Positions 34,650-46,974 of a stretch of DNA of 64,000 bases are shown here, piece by piece (the first letter of the stretch is position 1; every line of letters starts with the position of its first letter). The DNA comes from Channallabes apus (lineage: Eukaryota; Chordata; Actinopteri; Siluriformes; Clariidae). The notes beneath the pieces were generated by a model. It had not been told where the DNA came from and searched no databases. It saw nothing but the letters and a program-made list of their open reading frames with translations. Position numbers and translations under genes: made by a program. The stretch is from positions 11,241,203 to 11,305,202 of the forward strand of contig CM060131.1 of assembly GCA_030522415.1 (NCBI GenBank), written 5' to 3'.

Positions 34650-36790
34650 AAAATAACATCTGGTGCAACTCTTCTTCTTAATTAACATGCAACTGATCAT
34701 TTCCAGAGGAAATAAACATACTAGGCAAAACTAAACGATAGATTTTTTTTGTACAATGTGAACACAGAATATAGTTGAAACATGGGCCAAATTAGTTGTT
34801 ATCGATTAACAATAGTTGCTATTGATTAGTTGGTGATGTTACTGCGTGCGCACCAGTTCTGAATGCTCTGACATGTTCAGACATTTCTGCTTCCTGGAGT
34901 CGCAAAACCATCCTGAAAAAAAACTCCAAAGTGTGGGTGGATTTTCCTTTTAACTAGAGCAAAAAAAAATTTTTTTTAATGAATAATGTTAAAACAAAAC
35001 AGACTTTGTGGAGGTGGTGGTGGCTGCGTTGAGGTCAAGGGCACAAAGGTCACTTAAATTGGAAATTTTACACTACCAGTTCTCGTAAGGGATTTTTTTA
35101 AATGTCAAGCTCTCTATCTCTCTCACACAAGCGCTCTCATCTTAGCTTACAGCAACACAGAGACATTAATTAACCATGCTCTTCTCAGGTATGCATCCTT
35201 TTTCATTTACATAACTCTCGCACCTTTTACAGAGCAGCACGTGACCAAGTTGCTGCCACCAGTCTTCATGTCAGGTTTTCAACTTACAGTAACTTCAACT
35301 TCATCGTTAAATACGTTCGTTCTGTTATACTGTTATAATTCATGGCTGCTACTTTGCTTATCCTTATCTTTTGAATTAGCAGGAAATTCATTAAAACAGT
35401 TTAAAGCTAATTTTAATAGTTCAAAACAAAACAAAACATCAAAGCCAATCAATAAGTGTGGAATTCTTAATCTAAATGGTTGATTATTCGTTTCAATAAT
35501 CAGTTGATTAAACCACCACCACCACAATTAAACATGCTTTTAACCCCCCAACCATTGAGGTGGAAGGTGACTGAGTTAACTGCTGAGCCCCTCTTGATGT
35601 GATAACCAAACTACATTCACATTAGCCGCATTGCTCAATTCCAATTCTTTGCTCAGATCGGACTCGCGTCATTACAGTTCACGTTCATAATTACTTCGAC
35701 TCGGGACGTGTGGACGGGTCTGTTCCTGAAACAGCAGACACGTGCACATGGACATGTCTTTGCTCAATGTGAACCTTAATATTACAACATAACTTTTATT
35801 TATAGACACAGCACCGCTTCAACCTTCAACACAGAGACTGACTGCATGCATTAAACACACACAGGAAATGAACTTGGTTTGTCGGTGTATTTTCTTACTA
35901 TGGAAAAGTTCCCACCATCTATTAATCCAAATACCGTTGACAAATATTAAAGTACATGTTAATCAATTGCATTAATATTCTAAACAGGAGATAACCACCC
36001 GCATGCCTGTAGCTGATAAGTGGTGCTTCTGTGATACGTCCACTCCAAGCTCTGGTGTAATTCAGGATCTGTCAGTACTTCACAGAGTCGAGTGCCAGAC
36101 ATTCCTCAGCAGTCATACCGAGGATCCACCCAAAACCACTTACTAATAAGGCACTTCTAAAGTAAACACATACAGGAAGGTTGTTTTATATGTTTCCAGT
36201 GCACGTATCAAGTGTTTGGTTAAATTTTGGCCCACTGCTCTGATTGACTCAAAATCCTTCATAAAAAAAAAAAATGAGGCCATGCAAGCACTTGAACCTT
36301 CTTCTCATTCAATTTATTTTCTTGGCTTTTGAGATTTTATTCTCTTTTGTTCTGAGATATCCGGATACTGTGTGTTGCTCCATTCGTGTTTCCTTCCCTG
36401 ACGTGTAGGACCTTTGTTGCTGCTGGCCATCCGGCACCTCTTTTCAAGTGACTGTTGGCCTCTCTCTTAACTTCCTTATCATTTATCCAAGAGCATGTTG
36501 TGAAATCTTGAATGGTGCAACCCATCCAAGGACAGTTAGTTATGGTTCTATGTACCCCTCCACCTACTGTACATATTATCGAACCAAATGTACTGACACG
36601 AATGTTTAAAGCCTTTCCTATGGATTTGATGCTTTTTCTGACTTGAAAGAATTCGATGAAAGAGAGTTGTCCCCAAGTCTTTCACCTACACCATGGTTTT
36701 GCTTATAAAACACATTACTGTACGTAGACTTTAAGTATGTAATGCTTCATTATGTATATTACATCACAAAAACTGAAGTGCCTGAATAAC
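34650..36790. other. intergenic DNA, nothing recognised
   Basis: Mixed AT-rich sequence. Several short frames exist but none shows protein-like conservation or splice context. Confidence 0.5.
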
Positions 36791-36799
36791 AATATCCAC

Positions 36800-37400
36800 T
36801 CACTATACCTTGCACACTGTAATATTTAGGTTGATCACCTTTAACGTCGATTATGGCACTTGCAATATGCCTCATGCTTCCAGAACCACTGTTCCACAGT
36901 TCTAGAATATGCCTGATCCATTATGGAAGGAAAACTGTATTGATAGTCATCCGTTGACTAAACGTTGCTAAGCCTAGACCGGAACAACTGAAGTGACCCC
37001 AGATCAAAACACTGCCTCCCACTGTACTGTATAGTGGCCACGATGTGTAATGGTTGAATCACTTCATGCGGTTCCCTTCATACCCTATCTCCTTAAAATC
37101 GGGTCAGTCAGGACTCATCAGACAACACAATCTTTTTCAAAGTCCAATCCTTATGCTTCCTTACAAATCGAAGCATATTTTCCAATTATCCTCACTAACA
37201 AGTGGCAACACAGCTGTTTAGTCCCAGGCCTTTTTTAAATTATTAAATATAGCTGTCATTTCTAACATTGATATATACTGTAAGTTGCAACCCATGAATG
37301 TGACAGTTTAGCATTGTCCTTCCAGATTTTAATGATGCATTGAACAGTTCTTTACCCAATTCTAGTCATTTCAGCAACCTCCATCGTTTTTGAAACAGTG
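36800..37400 (-). mobile_element. Tc1-like fossil, copy B
   Basis: Related to the fossil at 33 kb. Includes 'gtcaggactcatcagacaac' and 'ctttttcaaagtccaatcc', the reverse of a transposase catalytic region. Heavily decayed. Confidence 0.5.
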
Positions 37401-38032
37401 TGTGTCATGCCCACAAACGGTATATTTTGCGAATGAATGACTAGTGCTAGTACTACTGCCACTGCTGACCCACGCAGACCCAAAGTCACAAACATGAACA
37501 CAATTACAAAATTACAAAACTCATGCCAAACTGACACAAGGACCAAAACTCACAAACAGACCGCAACCAAACACACAAACTAAAATAGCACATGTACCCA
37601 ATCTTCCATATAAACCAAACTCTTAGATCCAAAATCCCAAACAAATTCTTTAGTTTACAGAGAGCTAATTTACAACAGAAAAATCTAAATTAAATTCTTA
37701 AGCAGTTTCCAAATTAAACAGCACCTGTGCCTATTAAGGATGTAATGCGTTACATCCATAATCATTAATTATAATGTAACAGCCATTAATCAGTCAGTTT
37801 AATTCTTATTAATCACTAATGTTTGTTCTGCATCATATATTTCCATTAGCTCATGTATCGTTAAACCTGTACAACATAAGAGGGCGAACTTAGAGTTCAG
37901 GCAATGCACAGTTTTGAACATTATATTTTTAACAGAAATATTTTCGAATGATGACAGACGAGCGCACTTTCGACAGCCTTACTGTACTTTTTAAATTGGT
38001 TTGTTTATTAGGGCTTCATTAATATGGCTTAC

Positions 38033-38241
38033 GGCGGCACGGTGGTGTAGTTAATAAGCACTGTCGCCTTGCACCTCCAGGGTCCGGGTTCGAATCCCGG
38101 CCTGGCTCGATTCCCGTCTCTGTGTGCATGGAGTTTGCATGTTCTCCCCGTGCTTAGTGGGTTTCCTCCGGGTACTCCGGTTTCCTCCCACAGTCCAAAG
38201 GCATGCAGATTAGGCTAATTGGCGTTCCCAAATTGACCATA

Positions 38242-38288
<47 letters not shown>

Positions 38289-38395
38289 CTGCGATGGATT
38301 GGCACGCTGTCCAGGCACGCTGTCTCCTGGGATAGGCTCCAGGTCCCCGCGACCCTAAATACAGGATAAAGCGGTATAGAAGATGAATGAATGAA
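38033..38395 (+). repeat. SINE, full length, with 13-bp target duplication
   Basis: TAATATGGCTTAC occurs at 38020-38032 and 38396-38408. The internal GT stretch has expanded to about 40 bp (38247-38286), so a microsatellite has grown inside the SINE. Confidence 0.92.
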
Positions 38396-38409
38396 TAATA
38401 TGGCTTACA

Positions 38410-41400
38410 TAAATTTTTAAGGGCCGGGGGTGGTCTCACTGGAACTGTATACCTGAAACCTAAACTTGTCTTCTTGCAATAGATTATTTATGATTCATTT
38501 ATTATTGGTTGTTGTACATCAGTTAGTTTTGACCGAGTAATCTGATGATTATCTGATGACAAGAGGCATAACCGCGAGTAGAGATATAGAGCACAACAGC
38601 ACAGGTGTTCTAGCAATCATTAATCACTAACTATTCCCTGATCAAGGGCACTACTTAGCGTACAAAACAAAGGATACATAATACACTAGCTTTTCATTTC
38701 AAGCTATTTGGGATTAAACCTCAAAACCCAGAACTTAGCTGATATTCTAAAAAGGCATAAGTGGAAATATAAAGTAAATCATTATGGCTTATTCTCCTCA
38801 CCTTTCAGCTACATAATACCAGTAATAATTTTTATTATTATTTTTATTATTATTTTTATTATTATTATGTGTAAAAACATAAGTGGGTCTTCGTATTACG
38901 CAAATACAACCTCGGATAAACAGCAGCTTCTTTCAACATTCCATTATTTATTTAATGCCTTGATTTAAAATGACGCCCAAAAAAAAAAAGAAAAGTATGT
39001 ATTTACATATGTTTACATTATGTAAACATATGTACACTCTCTGTTTGAAGCGATCTGTTTTCTTACCCGTTTTGCTGAGTGCCACGTGATACTACAAGCA
39101 ACCTGATGTCAACTTTGGAAGAAAAAATGTTTCAGCATGTTATAAGCCCGAAGGGAACAATAAAAAAAAAAGACTAAGAATAAGAGTTGAACAGACTTGG
39201 GTATACTTACTGATAAAAAAAAAAAATCTGAACCTTACAGTTCTTAGCTAAATCTGTTTGTGAGTTTTGATCAAGAACCTGATTAATAATTCCTGGTCCT
39301 TTGCCCAGGAAGCCTTGACCAAACCTCCCTATTCTGTAACTTAACACATGCGAAATAAAATACACAGCCTATGAGTAATAACTGTGATACACAGCATGTT
39401 AGGATACCCATTGTCTAGTGCAAGTTTTTTAAACCTTGACTTTCTCAGCATTCAAAATTGATGTCAATATTAAACTGTAAGAACCTGATAAGTCACAGTT
39501 TATCCATTGTCTGAAATTTGTGGATATTTTATGTCATACAGGTCTGTATACAAATTTATATATACACAACTAACTGCAGGCAGAAATAACACGCAAAGGA
39601 AGCACTTTTCCTTCGAAATGTTACTAAAGAAATGTGACTTTTAATGGAAGTGGCTTATAATCACTTAAAAAGACTTTTTCTTTGTTATCAGAAGTGCTGC
39701 AGGGCAAACACAGCGTCTTTCAACACTTCTGCTGTTCTGACACACAGTGCTGCAAGCAAGACGTTCGAGCGAAATATCTCATCCAAAGAACTCGGCACAC
39801 CCACTTACATTGTTTCGACTTACCGAGTACTTCTTGGGAAACTGACAGGTAGTGAAAGGCTTATCTTAAGGATTATTCTATGGTGAATAATAATTGCTTC
39901 ATTCCCTCCCTCTTTAAAAAGTGTCTGTTAGTCATCAAAATACCTACATTTTTAAATATTCAAATTCTATGGGTGTCTCAAATTTCCTTTCTTTGCTTGT
40001 TCTTAACTCCTCCCTAAGAGAAAGCAAGGAAACGGTGGCTGGAAAGGAAAGAAGCACCTCCCAGCTATATCTCACAACACTAATACTGCCCTGAATTAGT
40101 TTTCTGTCATCACATCCATGATTTATTCGTCTTTTACTACTGTAATTTTTGCCATTAACTTTTTGGGTCATTTAAGATTGACCATAGTTTAATTAACAAG
40201 TTAGTTAATTGTAGAGCATCCCTTTACCGGGTGGCACGTAGACCATGTGATATAAAAGGTAAAACACAACAAAGAGCTGAAGAAGGCTATTATAGTAGTT
40301 AGCCACTACCTGGTAGCATAGCTGTATTTACTGTAGATCCTAAAACGCGGTGTACAGAGAACCGTAGAACTTGGCGGAGTTGAACAGAGCTGGGATAAGC
40401 TGGGATAATTTTAGATATCAAAGATCAACATTGGAAGCATGTCTGAGCAGGCAAACATAACCGCAAAACATTGCTGCTCAGCTGGATCTCAAAGATTTAG
40501 GCTTCAAGTCAGTGTTTGCTTGGAGCAACTTTCAAATATCTTTGTTGACAGATGACTTCTAATCCTTTCGCATCATGTATTTAAAAAAAAAAAAAAAGAA
40601 AAAAGCTTATGGTGATCTGAGCTCTTGATTTCCCCATACTGTATATTGTGAGGACGCAGATCACATTCACTGTACTGCTATACAGTTTTGGATTCAAATT
40701 ACTATAATTTATTTAATTTCAATATCAAATTTCAACGTTTTGTAATTTAAGTAATTACTTGAAATAATATATACTTGCAGGTAGCATTGAAACAATCTGC
40801 ACGTTTTCCTCTCAACTGTCATGTCAACAATGTGGTCCCACCCACAGAACTGTCACTCAGGCAATAAATGTTTTGTCTTTATCTGTGTAACCTCTGTCTA
40901 AGAGATTTTTGTGGTTGAAAACCGTAAAACATCAGTCATCCTCAAGCCAGCCCATCTGTCACCAACAACCATGCCACTGTTAAAAAGTGATAAGGACCAA
41001 CCTTCTCTTTCCCCCCAGGCTAAATAGTAGATGAAGCTCTTATACTGTATCTGCATGGTTTTATTTATTCCATGTTCCTCTGCAAAAGTCCTGAGCTACC
41101 GCGCATTTCATACATGTTAAATTAAATGAGGTAGATTCAATTAAAGATATGAAATTAAATAAAGAAATTAAAGATACAATTTAAAAATTGGTTGTGTATG
41201 TACAACTGTAACAACTTCCGACAGCAACCTCATTTCCCCTCTCGTCCTTTGAAACAGTTTAGCTTTCAGCATAGCCATTATACGAATCCCCGGCCTGATC
41301 ACGTCATCGTTTGCACGGTTTATCGCTGGTTCATGCATTAAGTAAGATTTTTTTTTTTTACTTGAATGACTCATAGATCACGGTATGGCTTAACAAACAA

Positions 41401-41735
41401 AAAAAACAATCCTCTGAAACTGCTCAGATACAGAAGCTGGACTGAAAATGAGAGGCAAAAAAATTGCCTTCAGGAAGCCTGGAAAACTATTCCTCAAGTC
41501 TACATTAAAAATACATGAAAGTCTGGCTCTTTAGAAGCAAAATATTAAGAAATGGGTGGCTCAAGACTTCTCAATAGAACAGTACTGTAATTCTGCCACA
41601 TTATTGGCTCAGTTATTCACTGCATAAATAAGCAGATTTACAGGCATTCCAGTTAAAATGGAAATGAGTGTACAGTATATACTAGCAATAAAAAAAAAAT
41701 CTAAATTCTGATCACATTTTTAAAGACACCAAACA
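38410..41735. other. intergenic DNA with a forkhead-type palindrome
   Basis: No gene seen. Includes a (TTA) run at 38825-38865, a 31-bp palindrome at 39004-39034 and, at 41400-41600, a scrap of a DNA transposon also seen reversed near 43090-43470. Confidence 0.5.
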
Positions 41736-41760
41736 TAATCCCAATGGGCAAAGAATCACT

Positions 41761-42116
41761 CACTTATCTTCTATACCGCTTTATCCTGTATTCAGGGTCG
41801 CGGCGACCTGAAGCCTATACCAAGAGTGATAGGGCATGAGGCAGGGTACACTCTGGACAGGGTGTCAATCCATCGCAGGTCACACACATACACTCACACA
41901 CTCATTCACACACTACAGGCAATTTGGGAACACCAATTAGCCTAACCTGCACATCTTTGGACTGTGGAAGGAAACCGGAGGACCCGGAGGAAACCCACCA
42001 AGCACGGAGAGAACATGCAAACTCCATGCACACAGAGATGAGAATCAAACCTGGCCGGGAAGTGAACCCGGACCCTGGAGGTGCAAGGCGACGGTGCTAA
42101 CCACTACACCATCGTG
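41761..42116 (-). repeat. SINE, full length, with long target duplication
   Basis: CCAATGGGCAAAGAATCACT at the left (from 41741) is matched by CCAATGGGCAAACAATCACT at the right (from 42117), one mismatch. Head at the right, tail at the left. Confidence 0.9.
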
Positions 42117-42499
42117 CCAATGGGCAAACAATCACTTTCCAATGTGTAATTGATGCATGGGTTAATTATGTTAACTGAGGAAGACTGTAAAATTGCAGTG
42201 CTAAAGCCTTTAGGACTGTACCTAATACCATTGTTCTAGGCCGAGGTCTTAGTGAATACACAGCTTGATCATCCTAGATACAGGACAGTGAAAGCTGGAT
42301 AAACCAGATTTTAGAGAAGCGTGGTAATAAAAAAAAAAAAAAAACATCATTTTTTTTGTGTGTGTATGAGTCTAAACATGTTTCTCTCGTGTAGAGAGAT
42401 TGTGGCCGAGGCTGGGAAAACCAGAAGTCTACAAGGTTGCTGACTGATAAAAAAATTAAGAACACAGTGAAACATACATTTTGCATACGCGTTTTCTTT

Positions 42500-42768
42500 T
42501 ATAGGATCACAGGTGTCTGTAGTCTATCCCAGCAGGTTCAAGACCCATAGCAAGGGAGTCTCTGGATTGGGTACCAACCCAATGAACCGCACCGGCTCAT
42601 AGACACAATTACAAAGCCGAAAGGTACACCAAAATACATCCGTACTGTAGGAAACCAGCAGGGAGATCATGCAAACTCCATGCATACAGACCTGAGGTGA
42701 AATTGAAACCGTCAACCCTGGAGGTTCAAGGTAACAATGCTAACCATTGAGCCACTGTTCCCCACTGG
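42500..42768 (-). repeat. old, degenerate SINE (main family)
   Basis: Recognisable by 'catgcaaactccatgcatac' and 'accctggaggttcaaggtaa' in reverse, with many substitutions. Confidence 0.65.
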
Positions 42769-42769
42769 G

Positions 42770-43955
42770 AAATATGGACACTACTGTAGGAATGATAGAA
42801 GACACTAGGTCAAGCAAAGGTAAACCAGAAAACTATAAAACGGAACCACACAGCACAGATTAAACACTACTGGCACAAACACTGAAAAGATAGCATCTAC
42901 CTCCGCGATTTAAAGTCTCCTGAACTGGAGGCTTGGATAACTAAAAATAGGTACAGTATGTAAATAATTACAAACTAGCTTATTTAAAAGTGTAATACAA
43001 AAGCAAATCACTGCACACTGATGAAATATCTGTACAAAAGCAATAATGGAATTATATTCAATGCTGTGTAAAATTGTCTCAAGACAGCCTCCATTTATTA
43101 ATATTTTGCTTCCAAAGAGCCAGACTTTCTTTCATTTTTATTTTAGTCTTGAGGAATAGTTCTCCAGGCCTCCTGAATCTAAAATGTATCCAATGCTTCC
43201 AATGCATCAAAAAACTCTAACATCTAATGATGACAGATGAGTATACTGGTGGTATACTCATCTGTCATACTCATACTGAATGCTGAGTGGCCGGAACAGA
43301 CGAGAGGGAAAATGAGGTTGCTGCTGAGCTTGTTACATAAACAACCAATTTTGTAGGCACTTTGCAGCTCTTCACAGGAAAACATTTGTTCCAATTCCTT
43401 TCATTTGATCTACATTATTTAATTTAATTTAATAAGAAGAAATTAAGGCTGGCTCAAGACTTTTACACAGTACCATATGTTGGCTAAGAGGTGTTGATTG
43501 AACAGAAGCTCTAAGAATAGTGACAAATCCCAACGCATTTGTGTTAATCTGTTATTGGTTTGACAGCTTTACACAGCGACTTGCATGGCGGATTCTCTAC
43601 ATAATCAACGCCAATATTTAAACACTGGTATGATGAAGAGAAAATTTTAAAACGTGGAAAGAATCACCTGTGCTTTTTATTTTTTACAACAGCAAGCCCT
43701 GTCATGTTTTACTTCTTTGTAAGTGGAGTACATTGTGTCGATGTTGGCAATATTGTCATGATGCTTTTGAAACCCTACAAAATAAAAGCTTTATATTGCT
43801 ATGATCATGGATGTGTCTGTCACGCACAGAAACAGTCTTTCATCATACTGTAGATGTAACAAGACCCAGTGCTAATGCGAAGTTTGCCACTGTTGGGCCC
43901 TTGAGAAAGGGCCTTAACCCTATCTACTGAAGGAATTTCACTGTGCAGTAATATA
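42770..43955. other. intergenic DNA with transposon scraps
   Basis: 43080-43470 is the reversed relative of the scrap at 41.4 kb ('tgcttccaaagagccagact'). A perfect 17-bp-arm hairpin sits at 43230-43268. No gene seen. Confidence 0.5.
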
Positions 43956-43958
43956 TAT

Positions 43959-44244
43959 TCATTCATTCATTTTCTGTACCGTTTTATCCTTATATACAGG
44001 GTCGCGGGGGCCTGGAGCCTATCCCAGGAAACTTAGGGCACAAGGCGGGGGTGCCAATCCATCGCAGGGCACACACACATACTCACATACACACACTCAT
44101 TCACACACTACGGGCAATTTGGAATATCAATTAACCTAACCTACATGTCTTTGGACTGTGGGAGGAAACCGGAGTACCCGGAGAAAACCCACCAAGCAGA
44201 GGGAGAACATGCAAACTCCATGCACACAGAGACGGGAATCGAGC
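43959..44244 (-). repeat. 5'-truncated SINE with 13-bp target duplication
   Basis: CAGTAATATATAT flanks both sides (43946-43958, 44245-44257). The tail 'attcattcattttctgtacc' is at the left and the copy stops before the A box, a clean truncation. Confidence 0.9.
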
Positions 44245-44400
44245 CAGTAATATATATGTGACAGATAAAGGATTAACTTAATTTAAAAGAAGTATCATGC
44301 ACTAACTATGTTTCAAGCTTTAATGCTAGTTGGAAGGTTAAATTCTATTATTAATTAACAGATAGGCAAACATGATTGCTTAGTGGTTCTTAGTAGTGCA

Positions 44401-44613
44401 CGAGTTTGCATGTTCTCCCTATGCCTGGTGGGTTTCCTCCTGGTGCTCTGGTTTCCTCCCACAGTCCAAAGACATGCAAATTAAGCTACCTGGCATTCCA
44501 AAACTGCCTGCAGTGTGAATGAGCGTGTGAGTGTGTACGCCCCGTACCCAATGTCTCCTGGGATAGGCTCCAGGCCCCTGAGAATAAAGCGGCATAGACA
44601 ACGAGTGAGTGAG
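44401..44613 (+). repeat. 5'-truncated SINE (main family)
   Basis: Starts at 'gagtttgcatgttctcccta' and ends near 'aagcggcatagacaacgag'. Confidence 0.8.
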
Positions 44614-45003
44614 GGACTGATTAAAAGCTTGACAGACAAAAACTATTAGACTTAAGCAGTGCATTAGATCATGATTTCTAGCTTTCATGTCTGTAAAGCA
44701 TTATAGGGGTCAAACACTGAACAACTTTACCTTTTTATTCAAACAGATCCGTCGACGGTCCACTTCTGTAATAAGGATTTTGACTGTCATGTTGTGTGCG
44801 TGTAAGTATTTATTTTGGGGTGAAGAAAAGAAACGAGTAAATCCACCTCACTGACGTTCATTCCACCTTTATTTCACACATTCTTTATCAATCAGTGCAA
44901 ATTTTGAAAATATCAACACAAATCAGTTTGAAACCGAGACCTTGCTCGCCTGATACACAATTAAATCAGGTCACGACAAGCTACGGTCTGGGCTAGAACA
45001 AAA

Positions 45004-45192
45004 TTAGCCCCAGGCTTTCTTTTTCTTTCCATACTCTGACCATCGCTGGTTCACAAAAATCTAAATGATCCAGTTTAACACAACTGCTCATATCAAATCA
45101 TCAAATGTGGAAGCAAAAAAAATAAATAAGACACAACACTAGCCATACCTGATTATCACAGCCATGCATAATTCCCAGACTTTGCTGAGGTT
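45004..45192 (-). other. possible 3' end of a small unrecognised minus-strand gene
   Basis: Two short segments, 45192-45149 and 45045-45004, are flanked by acceptor/donor-like signals (atttcag, atcag|gtatgg, gaaccag). They join in phase 0 to read GIMHGCDNQRWSEYGKKKKA, WG and stop. A polyadenylation hexamer AATAAA lies about 130 nt downstream (minus strand, 44873-44868). An NRF1-like palindrome GCGCATGCGC sits at about 45736, upstream. I do not recognise the peptide; the second acceptor has a weak pyrimidine tract. Confidence 0.2.
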
Positions 45193-45729
45193 CTGAAATA
45201 GTTTGAGGACTTTACAAGTTCTTACTTGTTTTAATAGAGGAAGGTGCTGAACTAGTATTTGTGCAGCCGGATAGGATAGCCTTAGACATATTATTATTAT
45301 TATTATTATTATTATTTAGAACACACACAAAAAACTACTTTTACAGGACACACAATGTCCATTTTTAGATGCTTGAGATCTGCCAACATCTGATTCTCAT
45401 TAAGGTCTCTCTCTCACACACACACACACACTTCGAACAATAAAAAAGAGAGACAGAGTCACTGGAATGTTGAAGCGTTCCTGTTTTCTGGACTGGAAAC
45501 TGCAGCTTCACTTTTTTTTTTCAGGGAAACTGTTGCCTCTAGTGTTTATGTTGTTAAGTAAGAAATAGCCTGTAACTTTTCTAAACACACACACTCCGTA
45601 TCTCGCGTGTGCTGTATATATTTATATTTAAAAGAAACAATCCTCGTCATTTTGTTTGATCTATTACATTTCAAACACTTTCCACTCAGATGTTTCGTAG
45701 TCGCAGATATTCCCTTTCAACATGCCGAA

Positions 45730-46003
45730 GATAATGCGCATGCGCTGTTGGAGAAGCCCCAGAAAGAAAATCACGCGACTTTACTTACCCCAACAAACAA
45801 CTTTTTATCCTGCGGATGAACACAGATCTCCTACGGTTTGTTAATTGCTGTAGTCTGTTTCCTGCAGATCAAAATGCCATGTTGCATGTCTTCCGTTTGC
45901 GGGAAATACAGCAGAGCATTCCTCTACACTGAGGAGATTGTCAAGAGCTGCTGTGAGACTGAGACCTGCCCACTGCTGTACTGCTCTCAAACTCCACCCA
46001 GGT
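45730..46003 (+). promoter_or_regulatory. NRF1-type promoter-like island with a possible first exon
   Basis: Contains GCGCATGCGC, a perfect NRF1 consensus, in an otherwise AT-rich repeat region. Rightwards, a 43-codon open frame from ATG at 45875 (MPCCMSSVCGKYSRAFLYTE...) runs to a strong donor ccag|gtaagg at 46003. Leftwards, donor-like and ATG sequences are also present. Whether either direction is transcribed cannot be told; no downstream exons were found among the repeats. Confidence 0.25.
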
Positions 46004-46236
46004 AAGGTGTGTGTGTGTGTGTGTGTGTGTGTGTACCTACCTACAGGCACAGCTACAGCTGAAACAGGTACAATACATTCTGTACTGCTCTAAACTGCTT
46101 CAGGGCCTTCTTTTATAATATTATTATTATTATTATTATTTATTGTATACTATATATAATTTATATAGATAATACATTAATACATAGAATACATACACAA
46201 TATATTGCGTCCACATATAGTAATAAAACAATTATG

Positions 46237-46248
<12 letters not shown>

Positions 46249-46302
<54 letters not shown>
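46249..46302. repeat. (TA)n and (CA)n compound microsatellite
   Basis: An A run, then about 22 TA pairs, then ACACAC. It sits in a 46.1-46.8 kb segment that is almost wholly TTA/TAA low complexity. Confidence 0.9.
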
Positions 46303-46303
<1 letters not shown>

Positions 46304-46469
46304 TCACATTATCATCATCATTAATAATAATGTAGTGGCAGATTAACAATTATTTTCTGCTGGAAAATATTATTATTAATATTGTTGTTATTATTATTAT
46401 TATTAATAATAATAATGTATAATATATATATTACAATTATTATAAAAAAAAATCTTTGTTACATTATCG

Positions 46470-46802
46470 GGAGGCCCGGCCTAACCCCAGCCACTGTCCA
46501 AGCCCAGATAAAATGGGAGGGTTTTGTCAGGAAGGGCATCCGACGTAAAACTTGTACCAAGTTGATGTGTTGATCTGTTGGTCCACTGTGGCGAATCCTT
46601 CACAGGAGCAGCCGAAAGATTAACAACAACATTTTGTTACATCATCATAATAATATTAATAATAATGAAAATTATTAATAATGATTATAATAATGCATTG
46701 ATTCTAGAAATCATCAGATTCTATCTTTTGCTTCATTTTATTATTATTATTGTACATAAAGCGGTATAGAAGATGAATGAATGAATGAATGAATGAATGA
46801 AT
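46470..46802 (+). repeat. RTE-type LINE/SINE tail plus main-family SINE tail
   Basis: 'caggaagggcatccgacgta' and 'caggagcagccgaaagatta' form the 3' end of a common fish RTE-like repeat. At 46757-46802 an isolated main-family tail 'aagcggtatagaagatgaat' has an extended GAAT run. Confidence 0.6.
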
Positions 46803-46974
46803 GTACATTATATATAATTTGTATTAACTATTTAACAAACAATTTAAAAATCATTTTGTTACATCAGCACTATAATAATAACTAGAGTGGGGAAAATTCC
46901 TGAAGAAATTTTAAGTGTGTCTATGCGCGTGCCGGGTCGGTGATAAAACAGCATGCAAGCAACAAAAGCCATAC

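Noticed and set aside
34287..34700. 137-codon minus frame and 104-codon plus frame
   Set aside because: Both lie within a SINE; the tRNA-derived repeat often leaves open frames by chance.
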